Of a stretch of DNA of 64,000 nucleotides, positions 25,181-33,642 are shown piece after piece. Within the stretch, counting starts at the first letter, position 1; each line of letters begins with the position of its first letter. The notes beneath the pieces are model-generated. The model searched no databases. It worked only from the letters and a program-made list of their open reading frames with translations, and was not told the origin of the DNA. Made by a program: the position numbers and the translations under genes. The stretch spans positions 1-64,000 of the forward strand of contig NZ_JAQMWQ010000028.1 of the NCBI RefSeq assembly GCF_030403775.1, read 5' to 3'. Origin of the DNA: Paenibacillus sp. BSR1-1 (lineage in GTDB: Bacteria > Bacillota > Bacilli > Bacillales > Cytobacillaceae).

Positions 25181-25833
25181 AATCTTGACCCCTCCTTTCT
25201 TTTTACTAGATTTACCGTGTATGGAAAAAGATTTTCCTGGCATTTTTCATAGACACGAATCAATTCTTTAACGGGATCAGCATGTTCATCGACACGGATG
25301 TCTACAAGAGGATACTCTTCCTCGTGCACCACATAAAGCGCCGCCGACTGCCTTCCCCGTTTGTCACCGCCAGCTTCCTGGCCGCTGCTTAAGGCCGCCA
25401 TTAGCCGCTCTGGTAAACTTACATTCTCTAATCCTTGAAAAGTTTCAAACATCGCTTCTAAAGTTTCCGGTCCGGTCAGCATGTTCCCGGCCACAACAAA
25501 TTGATCACCAATTAAATGCCCCTGCCACGGAACGGTTTCGGCACCGGTAAAACCGGCCGCATTCCCGTTCTTATCGACGATGGCACACTGTCTTCTTTCA
25601 CAATGCGGGTCATCTTTCGTAAGCCGCTCTATGATTTCATCAACGGATAGCCCTTCAGCCAAAAGCTTCAACCCATCAATTCCGTAAAACGGATTGACCA
25701 GGGCCTGGGTCGCAACCGCGCCAACGCCTGCTTTTACATAAGGAACTAAGGAGCCGACCGCCGGTCTTGCCGTCGAAACAGCAACCCCTAACATCCCCGT
25801 TTTCTCACATCGTGCTGTAATTGAAAAAGTCAT
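25177..25833 (-). CDS. DUF1028 Ntn-hydrolase-like protein
   Basis: 218 residues beginning MTFSITARCEKTGMLGVAVS, the DUF1028 signature, with VKAGVGAVATQALVNP and a C-terminal LVDIRVDEH. The family has an Ntn-hydrolase-like fold and is often encoded with peptide importers and gamma-glutamyltransferases; no activity is agreed. Here it sits between the permease and ATPase genes of the importer, indicating a role in handling the imported substrate. Confidence 0.85.
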   Translation of the reverse strand: MTFSITARCEKTGMLGVAVSTARPAVGSLVPYVKAGVGAVATQALVNPFYGIDGLKLLAEGLSVDEIIERLTKDDPHCERRQCAIVDKNGNAAGFTGAETVPWQGHLIGDQFVVAGNMLTGPETLEAMFETFQGLENVSLPERLMAALSSGQEAGGDKRGRQSAALYVVHEEEYPLVDIRVDEHADPVKELIRVYEKCQENLFPYTVNLVKRKEGSRL

Positions 25834-25843
25834 GTTATTCCCC

Positions 25844-26737
25844 TCACTTCAGCTTTGGATCTAACGCATCGCGCAGGCCATCACCAAATAAGTTGATCGA
25901 TAAAACGGTTAAAAAGATGAATAATCCCGGAAACAAGGAAATCCACGGTGCATCTTTCAGATATCCCTGACCCATTGACAGCATCGCACCCCAGCTTGGT
26001 GTTGGCGGCTGCGTGCCCAATCCTAAATAACTTAATGAAGCTTCAGAAATAATCGCCGCTGCAATCGATAAGGTCGCTTGTACTAGAATAGGAGGCAGAC
26101 AGTTCGGAAAAATATGACGGAACATAATTTTCACATCGCTGATACCGGAAGCCTTCGCAGCCGTCACATATTCGCGCTCCCGCTGACTCAACACTTCGCC
26201 CCTGACAAGTCGGATAAAGTTCGGTGTAAAAATGATCCCAATCGCAATCATTGCATTTTGCAAGCCGGCTCCAAGCACCGCAGCCAAAGAAAGAGCCAAG
26301 ACTAGCGGCGGGAACGAAAGCAAGGCATCGGTAAAACGCATAACCACAAATTCATCCAATACGCCTCGGTAATAACCTGAGAAAAGACCAATCGGAATCC
26401 CAAGCAAGAGTGCAATTCCTACAGAAATGATACCAGCCTGAATGGAAACCCTTGCTCCATAAATAATTCTGCTGAATATATCGCGGCCAAGTTCATCCGT
26501 ACCCATGATATTGGAAGCACTTGGGCTTTGCAGGAATTTCGCATAATCCTGATGGCTCGGGCTAAATGGTGCGACCATTGGCGCGAATACAGCCATCAAG
26601 ATTAATAACAGAGTAAATACGCCGCCTGCCACCGCTAATTTATTTTGGAAAAAACGAGCACTCATTTCCTTCATTCGCCGTTTTTTCGGACTTTCAACTT
26701 TTGGTAAAACTTGCTCTAACTTTGCTTCCATCGTCAT
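25844..26737 (-). CDS. peptide ABC transporter permease (DppC/OppC type)
   Basis: 297 residues with about six TM helices. The N-terminal OppC segment reads RFFQNKLAVAGGVF, GTDELGRDIFSRIIYGARVS follows, and the EAA loop is EYVTAAKASGISDVKIMFRHIFPN. It forms the translocation pore with the DppB-type permease. Its start overlaps the upstream stop (ATGA), so the two are coupled. Confidence 0.93.
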   Translation of the reverse strand: MTMEAKLEQVLPKVESPKKRRMKEMSARFFQNKLAVAGGVFTLLLILMAVFAPMVAPFSPSHQDYAKFLQSPSASNIMGTDELGRDIFSRIIYGARVSIQAGIISVGIALLLGIPIGLFSGYYRGVLDEFVVMRFTDALLSFPPLVLALSLAAVLGAGLQNAMIAIGIIFTPNFIRLVRGEVLSQREREYVTAAKASGISDVKIMFRHIFPNCLPPILVQATLSIAAAIISEASLSYLGLGTQPPTPSWGAMLSMGQGYLKDAPWISLFPGLFIFLTVLSINLFGDGLRDALDPKLK

Positions 26738-27687
26738 TGTCCTCCTGTTAGCTTAATTCTCGGATCAAGAATGGAATAAAGAATATCAATTAAAAAGTTT
26801 ACGATCACAACCGCAATCGCCATAAATAAGACGGCTCCTTGAACCACTGGGAAATCTCTTGTTAAAATCGCATCGACCACCAAGCGGCCAAGACCCGGAA
26901 CGGCAAAAATGGTTTCGGTAATAACGGCTCCTCCCAAGAAGGTGGCTAATTGCAAACCGCTGACCGTTACAACGGGAATCAATGCATTTTTTAAGGCATG
27001 TCCTAGGACAACACCCTTTTCAAGAACCCCTTTTGCGTAAGCTGTCCTGATATAGTCAGCTTGCAAAACTTCCAGCATGCTCGAGCGCAGCATTCTCGTA
27101 ATTTCCGCACTCAATCGGACTCCGACCGCCAGCGCTGGCAAAATCATTAATGAAATACTTTTTCCAAAATTCACCCATGGCTCTACATACCCGGATGGAG
27201 CAAACCAGCCTAATGAAATGGAAAAAATGAAAATAAGCAAAATTCCTAAGAAAAATGGGGGAATCGAAACCCCTGATAACGCAAACGTTGTGCCGAAGTA
27301 ATCAAAAATCGTTCCTTTTCGAGTAGCTGAGATAATTCCGGCTGGAATCGCGATCACCATGGCAATAAAAAACGACATAACCGAAAGCTGAATCGTTACC
27401 GGCAGTTTCTGAAGCAGCACGTTCAGAACCGGTGTATTATCTTTGACGGAGTAGCCTAGATTACCTTGAAGAACATTCGTTACCCAATGGATGTATTGTA
27501 AATAAAGCGGATCATTCAAGCCCATTTTTTCACGCAAGGCATTGAGAGCTTCTTTCGTTGCCTCTTGGCCTAAAATCATTCTAGCTGGGTCACCTGGTGT
27601 GAGATGGACTAATGAAAAGACAATAATACTGACTAAAAAAAGAATCACGACCATAAGACCTAATCTTCGAATTAAAAACTTGACCAC
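26734..27687 (-). CDS. peptide ABC transporter permease (DppB/OppB type)
   Basis: 317 residues, about six TM helices, with the family N-terminus FLIRRLGLMVVILFLVSIIVF and LTPGDPARMILG. The EAA loop is DYIRTAYAKGVLEKGVVLGHALKN, and PGLGRLVVDAI follows. Second gene of the importer operon, 85 bp after the binding-protein gene with a hairpin between. Confidence 0.93.
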   Translation of the reverse strand: MVKFLIRRLGLMVVILFLVSIIVFSLVHLTPGDPARMILGQEATKEALNALREKMGLNDPLYLQYIHWVTNVLQGNLGYSVKDNTPVLNVLLQKLPVTIQLSVMSFFIAMVIAIPAGIISATRKGTIFDYFGTTFALSGVSIPPFFLGILLIFIFSISLGWFAPSGYVEPWVNFGKSISLMILPALAVGVRLSAEITRMLRSSMLEVLQADYIRTAYAKGVLEKGVVLGHALKNALIPVVTVSGLQLATFLGGAVITETIFAVPGLGRLVVDAILTRDFPVVQGAVLFMAIAVVIVNFLIDILYSILDPRIKLTGGQ

Positions 27688-27733
27688 GTATGTCCCTCCC
27701 TTTCTCAGACTCTATCGATGATAATGAAAGACA

Positions 27734-27759
27734 TCGGCTTGGAGAATCCTCCAAGCCGA
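27734..27759 (-). terminator. intercistronic stem-loop after the binding-protein gene
   Basis: TCGGCTTGGAG, GATT loop, CTCCAAGCCGA, with only a weak T tract (TGTCTTTCATT). Such hairpins between a binding protein and its permease usually stabilise or partly terminate the transcript so that more binding protein is made. Confidence 0.7.
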
Positions 27760-27772
27760 CGCAAGCATTTGC

Positions 27773-29341
27773 TTATTTAAATGAAACGTCTTGGAAGCGC
27801 ATCATGGTGTCTGGGATGTGCTTGTAACCTTGTAAATTATTTTTATATGCTTTGTAATCTAGTTCGTGATATAGGAAGATGTAAGGTACTTCTTCTTGTC
27901 CAAGCTTTGCTGCTTGTGAATAAATCTCTTTACGTTTCGCTTGATCGGTTTCAACACGGGCTGCTTCTAATAGCTGGTCCATTTTCGGATTGGAATAACC
28001 GTAGTTAATGGAACCAGTAGTATGGTAAAGAGCAAAAATATTACCGTCTGGATCGGTTCTTCCGCTCCAGCCTAAACGGACTGCATCAAATTTATAGTTA
28101 TCCATGTTATCTAACATCGTTCCAAATTCAACTAATTCAAGCTTTACTTTAATTCCTGCCTCCGCAGCCATGGATTGAATCATTTGACCCATTTGCTGTT
28201 CCACTGGTTTCGCAGGAAGCTGAAGAGTAAACGAGAAGCCGCTTGGGAATCCGGCATCCGCCATGATTTTCTTTGCTTTTTCAATGTTTTGTTTTGTTGG
28301 TTTTAACGTTTTGTCAAATGCCCATGAGCTTGGAGGAATCGCTCCCGCTGATGGGACAGCTGTGTTTCGAAGCGCAACCTTAATGATGGCATCGCGGTCG
28401 ATGACTAAATTTAAAGCTTGACGAAGCGCCTTATTATTAAATGGTGCATTTTTGTTGTTCAAATATAAACCTTGGAATCCTAGTGCTCCTACTTCAGAAA
28501 GCTTAAGATTGGAATCCGTTTTGAGCTTTTCAACATCTTTTGGCGGAACCTTGCTGATGATGTCTACATCACCAGATGTTAAGTTCGTTAAACGTACGTT
28601 TTCATCCGCATATGGACGGTACGTGATTTTTTCAAATTTCGGAGCTCCGCCCCAGTAATCTGGATTTTTTGCCACTTCGATTTTATCCTGCTTCACTCGT
28701 GATACAAATTTGAAAGGACCAGTACCTACTGGTGAATTCGCAAAATCTGCTCCCTTTTCCTTTACGGCTGTAGGAGAAACCATCATGCCAGCACGGTCAG
28801 AAAGGGCCGCCAGGAATGGGCTGTATGGCTTTGAAAGCTGTACCTTTAACGTATTTTCGTCTATTACTTCAATACTTTGAACAGAGGATAATTCAGACGC
28901 ACGAGGTGATCCAGCTTTCGGATCCATCATTCGCTCAAAATTGAATTTTACAGCCTCCGCATTAAACGGTGTGCCATCATGGAACTTTACATTTTTACGT
29001 AAGAAGAAAGTATAAGTTTTGGCATCCTGGGAGATTTCCCATTTTTCTGCTAGTGCCGGGACGAAGTTTAACTTCTCATCCACATCAACCAATGTGTCAT
29101 AAATACTATGGAAAACTTGGCGGTCAACAGCCGCTGTCGAAAAATGCGGATCTAGTTGGGGCGGATCATCATCCAGTCCAACCACCAATTCGGATTTATC
29201 ATGTTTTAATGCTGCTGTCGTGCTTTCTTTTGTAGTCTCCTTTGCAGCTGAACTGGAAGATTTGCTGTTACTGCCACACCCAGCTAAAAGTAACATAAGA
29301 CTTAAGAATAGTGCTGATATAACTTTTGCTTTGTTGCTCAT
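27773..29341 (-). CDS. peptide ABC transporter substrate-binding lipoprotein
   Basis: 522 residues. A lipoprotein signal peptide ends in the lipobox LLAGC (Cys ~22), followed by a Ser/Lys linker and an SBP_bac_5 domain (EWEISQDAKTYTFFLRKNVKFHDGTPFNAEAVKFNFERM is typical, here with WEISQDAKTYTF and KFHDGTPFNAEAV). It binds peptides or related solutes outside the membrane. ATG 29341 has AAAGGGGAGAAA upstream; the frame extends upstream but without support. First gene of the operon, divergent from an Lrp-family regulator. Confidence 0.93.
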   Translation of the reverse strand: MSNKAKVISALFLSLMLLLAGCGSNSKSSSSAAKETTKESTTAALKHDKSELVVGLDDDPPQLDPHFSTAAVDRQVFHSIYDTLVDVDEKLNFVPALAEKWEISQDAKTYTFFLRKNVKFHDGTPFNAEAVKFNFERMMDPKAGSPRASELSSVQSIEVIDENTLKVQLSKPYSPFLAALSDRAGMMVSPTAVKEKGADFANSPVGTGPFKFVSRVKQDKIEVAKNPDYWGGAPKFEKITYRPYADENVRLTNLTSGDVDIISKVPPKDVEKLKTDSNLKLSEVGALGFQGLYLNNKNAPFNNKALRQALNLVIDRDAIIKVALRNTAVPSAGAIPPSSWAFDKTLKPTKQNIEKAKKIMADAGFPSGFSFTLQLPAKPVEQQMGQMIQSMAAEAGIKVKLELVEFGTMLDNMDNYKFDAVRLGWSGRTDPDGNIFALYHTTGSINYGYSNPKMDQLLEAARVETDQAKRKEIYSQAAKLGQEEVPYIFLYHELDYKAYKNNLQGYKHIPDTMMRFQDVSFK

Positions 29342-29612
29342 TCCCTTTCTCCCCTTTCGCATCACGAAATATCATTCATTTAGCAGAGTTTTATTGAATG
29401 ACTCCTACGTTATGAAGGAATTTTCCGCTTTTGCATTACATTTTGGTATGTGCTTTATTATAATACAGTGTTTTTTAAAAATCTATATATTATTCTGAAA
29501 ATATTAAACTTTTTTGCTAGTATAATTATTCTGCTTTATCTTTTATCCGATTGATTATTTATCGCAATCTAGTTAAGATTAGTTTAGGAAAAAAAGGAAA
29601 TGTGGTGGGCGG

Positions 29613-30062
29613 ATGATACTAGATGAAGTCGATCGAAAAATACTTCAGTTGTTAATTGAAAATGGCAGAATGTCATATGTTGATATAGGAAAAGAATTGA
29701 ACCTATCCAGAGTCTCCATCCGTGAACGGGTTTCTCAATTAATTGAAAATGGCGTGATTGAAAAATTTACAGTCGTCGTTAATTCCGACAAAGTGGGAAA
29801 AGGCGTTTCCGCTTTCTTTGAGGTAGATTGCGAGCCGGCCTCCCTGGTGCGAGTAGCGGAAAACTTAGCGAATAATCCCGTTGTAGCAAGCTGCTACCAG
29901 ATGACCGGTCCAAGTACCTTACATATGCACGTACTGGTGGAAGACTTTGTACGGCTGGAAAAATTTATTAATGAGGAATTATATAGCTTGGAAGGCATCA
30001 CACGAGTAGAAAGCCATATTTTATTACGCAGATTTAAAAGCAGGACGGGGTTGAAATTATAA
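29613..30062 (+). CDS. Lrp/AsnC-family transcriptional regulator
   Basis: 149 residues: an N-terminal AsnC HTH (LDEVDRKILQLLIENGRMSY.., residues 2-60) and a C-terminal RAM ligand-binding domain with VVASCYQMTG. Lrp-type proteins sense amino acids. The 271-bp gap to the peptide-importer operon is shared, so control of that operon is likely. ATG 29613 follows GTGGGCGG. A 21-bp repeat array starts directly after the stop codon. Confidence 0.88.
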   Translation: MILDEVDRKILQLLIENGRMSYVDIGKELNLSRVSIRERVSQLIENGVIEKFTVVVNSDKVGKGVSAFFEVDCEPASLVRVAENLANNPVVASCYQMTGPSTLHMHVLVEDFVRLEKFINEELYSLEGITRVESHILLRRFKSRTGLKL

Positions 30063-30082
30063 ACTTGTCCGGTTTTGGAGGG

Positions 30083-30214
30083 TTTGTCTATTTTTTAGGC
30101 CAGTTTGTCTATTTTTTGCGTGGGTTTGTCTATTTTTCATGGCACTTTGTCTCTTTTTTAAGGGGTTTTGTCTATTTTTTGTGGTGGTTTGTCTATTTTT
30201 ACAAAAAAAGGTAA
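30083..30214 (+). repeat. 21-bp array, TTTGTCTATTTTT type
   Basis: Six units at 30083, 30104, 30125, 30146, 30167 and 30188, each exactly 21 bp, with core TTTGTCTATTTTT (one unit TTTGTCTCTTTTT). A degenerate unit (CTTGTCCGGTTTT) precedes. It ends ACAAAAAAAGGTAAC. It lies between the convergent lrp-type gene and the membrane gene at 30282. Confidence 0.9.
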
Positions 30215-30238
30215 CAAGAGACATAATAAAACAAAACG

Positions 30239-30264
30239 AAACCGAGGAGAATTCCTCGGTTTCT
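30239..30264. terminator. bidirectional terminator
   Basis: AAACCGAGGA/TCCTCGGTTT hairpin, followed by CTGTTT on + and CGTTTTGTTTT on -; it serves the convergent lrp-like gene and the membrane gene at 30282. Confidence 0.8.
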
Positions 30265-30281
30265 GTTTATGACTGGCACCA

Positions 30282-30713
30282 TCAAAACAAATACCAGCTC
30301 TGAATAAACAAAGTGGTTAGTAATAGGACACCAACACCAATATGTTCCACATCCGGTATAATGTGATCCTTTATAGAAGGAAGAATTTTATATGTCCTGC
30401 TAAAATATTTCTCGTAATCAGCTTTAACCGTCAGCGGAAATCCAAAGAGATAAGGCAGCCACCAAGCGAATAAGTGCATAATCATGATAATGCTTGTTAA
30501 TGTATACCCAACCCAGTTCGCAATCACATTATCAAAAAAGAAACAAGCTGAAATGATGATAAGAGGCGGATAATTACCTAAAACTTCAAACTTTCTCAGC
30601 CGTTTGTCTCGTGAGTGAATATCGTTGAAGGGATATAAATCCAAAAAATCAATGACAATCTGATACAAAAGAAAGACTAATGGCAAGACCCAAGCAAATG
30701 TATGCAAACTCAT
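30282..30713 (-). CDS. integral membrane protein of unknown function
   Basis: 143 residues with four hydrophobic segments, two of them near LPLVFLLYQIVIDFLDLYPF and LTSIIMIMHLFAWWLPYLFG. ATG 30713 is nine bases after AGGAG; the TTG-type start at 30722 overlaps the RBS. No family recognised with confidence and no informative neighbour. Confidence 0.65.
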   Translation of the reverse strand: MSLHTFAWVLPLVFLLYQIVIDFLDLYPFNDIHSRDKRLRKFEVLGNYPPLIIISACFFFDNVIANWVGYTLTSIIMIMHLFAWWLPYLFGFPLTVKADYEKYFSRTYKILPSIKDHIIPDVEHIGVGVLLLTTLFIQSWYLF

Positions 30714-30901
30714 TTTAAGCAACTCCTATTAAAAATTCAGTTCAACATCCGACAAATTTTGAGCGGAAGCGTGCCAATTGGTTCACACCTTTCGAGCTCT
30801 ATAACGTTTTTTATAGTTCTAATGTAACAAGGTTATAGTAATTTGGAAAGAAAATTTTTCCATCATTTCATAAAAAAAGAGCTGCTTAGAAGCATGCTCA
30901 T

Positions 30902-31164
30902 TTACTTTGTTATATTAGAAGAAAAAGCGATTATCCCTTTACAAAAAGTCATCAACACATCCATTGTTTCATCTAAAACTACAATATCGGCATCTTTTCC
31001 GACTTCCAAACTTCCTTTTCGATGAAAAAAATTTAACTGCTTAGCGGGATTCACAGAAGCCATAAAGACCATATCCCTTAAAGTGCAGCCCGTAAAACGC
31101 ATGGTATTTCGAATGGACTCCTTCATCGTTAAAATACTTCCCGCAAGCGTTCCATCCTTCAAGC
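30902..31164 (-). pseudogene. nagA: 3' remnant of N-acetylglucosamine-6-phosphate deacetylase gene
   Basis: The frame reads LKDGTLAGSILTMKESIRNT, then TLRDMVFMASVNPAKQLNF and KGSLEVGKDADIVVLDE. This is the C-terminal quarter of NagA, including the catalytic-region DGTLAGS and the closing strand. Everything upstream is missing: at 31165 the sequence changes directly into the 52-bp repeat array. No start codon or RBS belongs to it. It is a dead fragment, possibly created by a deletion that ended in the array. Confidence 0.8.
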
Positions 31165-31965
31165 AGGCTTCGGGCACTCTTGAACTCTCCTCAGTGCCCG
31201 AGACCTCTTTTTAAAACTATCACGGGCACTCTGAACTCTCTACAGTTCCCGTGGACTTCTTTTTGAAACTGTCTCGGGCACTCTGAGCTCTCCACAGTGC
31301 CCATGATCCTCTTTTTTGAACTGTCTCGGGCACTCTGAGCTCTCCACAGTTCCCGTGGACTTCTTTTTAAAACTGTCTCGGGCACTCTGAGCTCTCTACA
31401 GTTCCCGTGGACTTCTTTTTGAAACTGTCTCGGGCACTCTGAGCTCTCCACAGAGCCTGTAGACCTCTTTTTAAAACTGTCTCGGGCACTCTGAACTCTC
31501 CTCAGTGCCCGTAGACCTCTTTTTAAAACCATCACAGGCACTCTGATCTCTCCTCAGTCCCCATGATCCTTTTTATGAAACTGTCTCGGGCACTCTGATC
31601 TCTCCTCAGTGCCCGTAGACCTCTTTTTAAAACCATCACAGGCACTCTGAACTCTCCTCAGTCCCCATGATCCTTTTATGAAACTGTCTCGGGCACTCTG
31701 ATCTCTCCTCAGTGCCCGTAGACCTCTTTTTAAAACATCACGGGCACTCTGAGCTCTCCACAGTGCCCGTAGACCTCTTTTTAAAACTATCTCGGGTACT
31801 CTGAACTCTCCACAGTGCCCATGATCCTCTTTTTTGAACTGTCTCGGGCACTCCGACCTCACCACAGTGCCCGTGGACTTCTTTTTAAAACTGCCTCGGG
31901 CACTCTGAGCTCACCACAGTACCCATGATCCTCTTTTCAGAACTGTCACAGACACTCTAAATAAA
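31165..31965. repeat. 52-bp tandem array with inverted-repeat core (about 15 copies)
   Basis: Each unit is CTCGGGCACTCTGAGCTCTC, CACAGTGCCCGTGGACTTC and TTTTTAAAACTGT, or a variant. Nearly all units are 52 bp, a few 51. GGGCACT and AGTGCCC form the hairpin arms around about 13 bp. Variants alternate between CCCGTRGACYTC and CCCATGATCCTC, and larger two-unit blocks recur. Long reading frames across it are only repeat translations. It abuts the nagA remnant. Confidence 0.95.
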
Positions 31966-31979
31966 ACACCACCAAAACA

Positions 31980-32006
31980 AAAAAACCAAGGCTCCCCCTT
32001 GGTTTC
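31980..32006. terminator. terminator of the VanZ-like gene
   Basis: AACCAAGG and CCTTGGTT arms with TTTCTTT on + and TTTTTGTTTTGG on -. Confidence 0.75.
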
Positions 32007-32012
32007 TTTCAG

Positions 32013-32513
32013 CTATTTATCTTTAGTCCTGCGGCCGCAAAAAAATTGATTGATAACATAATAGATTCCGATGCCCAATAGAGCTCCCGAACTATCGATG
32101 AAAACATCCTTCACCTGCGGCCCCCGGCCTGGTACAAATATTTGGTGTGTTTCATCCGACGCGGCATAGAGGACGCATATCCCCTGAGCAAGGAGCATCA
32201 TCAAACGGTCTAACTTTCCGCCTCTCCTCAAAGCATGCACCGTCAAAACTGCAAGCATCAAATAAGCAAAGAAATGCGCATTTTTTCTCACCACATGATT
32301 GACATTTTCCAAGTTCAAATCTTCTCCCGGCTTCACTTTGTTCACCGTTTCAATCACTTTCTCGGTTACTCCCATACTAAGAGAGTTAGATTCAGTAGCC
32401 GGTTGAGCGGACATATGAAATATAAGAAACATCCAAAGGAATACCAATACCCATGGTAATAGGGCTTTGATCCTCTGATTAACAGATACCGTCTTTTCCA
32501 TTCTCATTTGCAA
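32013..32513 (-). CDS. VanZ-like membrane protein
   Basis: 166 residues, about four TM helices, VanZ-domain pattern: N-terminal FHMSAQPATESN, RKNAHFFAYLMLAV, and SDETHQIFVPGRGPQVKDVFIDSSGALLG split over the second half. VanZ proteins raise teicoplanin tolerance in enterococci, but most bacterial relatives have no defined role. TTG at 32513 follows AGGGGT seven bases upstream; later ATGs at codons 3 and 5 are alternatives. Confidence 0.85.
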   Translation of the reverse strand: MQMRMEKTVSVNQRIKALLPWVLVFLWMFLIFHMSAQPATESNSLSMGVTEKVIETVNKVKPGEDLNLENVNHVVRKNAHFFAYLMLAVLTVHALRRGGKLDRLMMLLAQGICVLYAASDETHQIFVPGRGPQVKDVFIDSSGALLGIGIYYVINQFFCGRRTKDK

Positions 32514-32616
32514 ATTAATTACCCCTAAACGATTAAGATAAAACCTATTCTATCATTTTTTAAAAAAATGTCCTATTAACAGAGCATAATTTCCAGTCAA
32601 TCCCAAAACTATAAAA

Positions 32617-32642
32617 AGGAGAAGTGTAAAGAACACTTCTCC
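32617..32642 (-). terminator. terminator of the SPFH gene
   Basis: GGAGAAGTGT and ACACTTCTCC arms; minus-strand T tract TTTTTATAG. Confidence 0.8.
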
Positions 32643-32648
32643 ATACAA

Positions 32649-33455
32649 CTACTTTTTAGCGCCGGCCCCGCCCAAATCTATAAACGGTGTAGCCCCGCCC
32701 GTTACACTTGGCAAATGCCCATCCCATTTTTCCAATGCCTTCTCCTGGACCTCGATTTGCTTCAATTCAATTAACTCAGGTGTCACTTCCTGCTTTTTCA
32801 GCTTTAACGCTTCCGCCTCAGCACCGGCCTGCGTGATTTGCTGCTGGGCTTCGATTTTGATTCTTTCTAAATCTCTTTGGGCCTTTAATGCATTTTGTTC
32901 AGCGGTTTGTTTCTGTTCAATCGCCTTATTGAATTCCTCGCTAAACGCAAATTCCTTAATATTGATATCTTCCAGTTTCATATAATACTTGGTTAGTTTT
33001 TTCGCCAGCATATCCTTCACCTGCGCCGAAACCTCCGGCCGTTTCGAAATCAGCTCTTCTGCAGTGTACTGCGCCGTAATCGCCTTAAGGGATTCGGCAA
33101 TGGCCGGGTCGACAATTCGGGAGCGATAATCCAAGCCAATTTCTTGATAAAGCTTATTCACGGCCTCTGGATCTACTGAAAAGTTAACAGCCACCTTTGT
33201 CGTCACCATTTGCAGATCCTTAGAGGCAGCCGACTGCGAGCTTTCTTCCTTTTGAACCCTGACCTCGACCTCTTGAACAGATTGAAGAAACGGAACCTTA
33301 AAGTGAAGCCCTTCTGTTAAAATCGTTGGCTTAACCTCACCCATTTGCAACAGAACTCCCCTATTCCCAGCAGCAACCGTAGTAATCGAAGCAGCAATAA
33401 GACCCAAGACAACGACCACGATAATACCAGTAACGACATATCGTGTGTACTTCAT
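32649..33455 (-). CDS. SPFH/prohibitin-family membrane protein
   Basis: 268 residues: one N-terminal TM helix (6-30), then an SPFH domain (VAAGNRGVLLQMGEVKPTIL.., about 30-200), an Ala/Glu-rich coiled coil (190-235) and a C-terminal DGHLPSVTGGATPFIDLG. This is the prohibitin-like architecture. Such proteins form membrane-bound oligomers that organise lipids or proteases. Monocistronic with a GGGGGAG RBS; specific role unknown. Confidence 0.9.
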   Translation of the reverse strand: MKYTRYVVTGIIVVVVLGLIAASITTVAAGNRGVLLQMGEVKPTILTEGLHFKVPFLQSVQEVEVRVQKEESSQSAASKDLQMVTTKVAVNFSVDPEAVNKLYQEIGLDYRSRIVDPAIAESLKAITAQYTAEELISKRPEVSAQVKDMLAKKLTKYYMKLEDINIKEFAFSEEFNKAIEQKQTAEQNALKAQRDLERIKIEAQQQITQAGAEAEALKLKKQEVTPELIELKQIEVQEKALEKWDGHLPSVTGGATPFIDLGGAGAKK

Positions 33456-33590
33456 GCTTACTCCCCCTCTACAAACGGATCATGCAAAAAGAGTTACATT
33501 TAGATAAATTTATGAAAATAGTACCAAATTTATACAATATTTTGTTGTTTGAACCAGTCATTTCTCTTAAGATAAAGAAAAGTAAAAATG

Positions 33591-33620
33591 AGTTTGGAGC
33601 ACTTCTCCAAACCCATTTTT
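33591..33620. terminator. terminator downstream of the second DUF3231 gene
   Basis: GTTTGGAG/CTCCAAAC hairpin with TTTTT on both sides (CCCATTTTT and TCATTTTT). Confidence 0.75.
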
Positions 33621-33642
33621 GAAACGAAATATTAATTTAAAC

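Noticed and set aside
30843-31025. Plus-strand ORF over the nagA remnant
   Set aside because: It is the antisense of clearly NagA-like codons.
31165-31965. Possible CRISPR array or repeat-protein genes
   Set aside because: Units are head-to-tail 52-bp copies without unique spacers, and no cas genes are near. The long minus-strand frames are translations of the repeat with no RBS.
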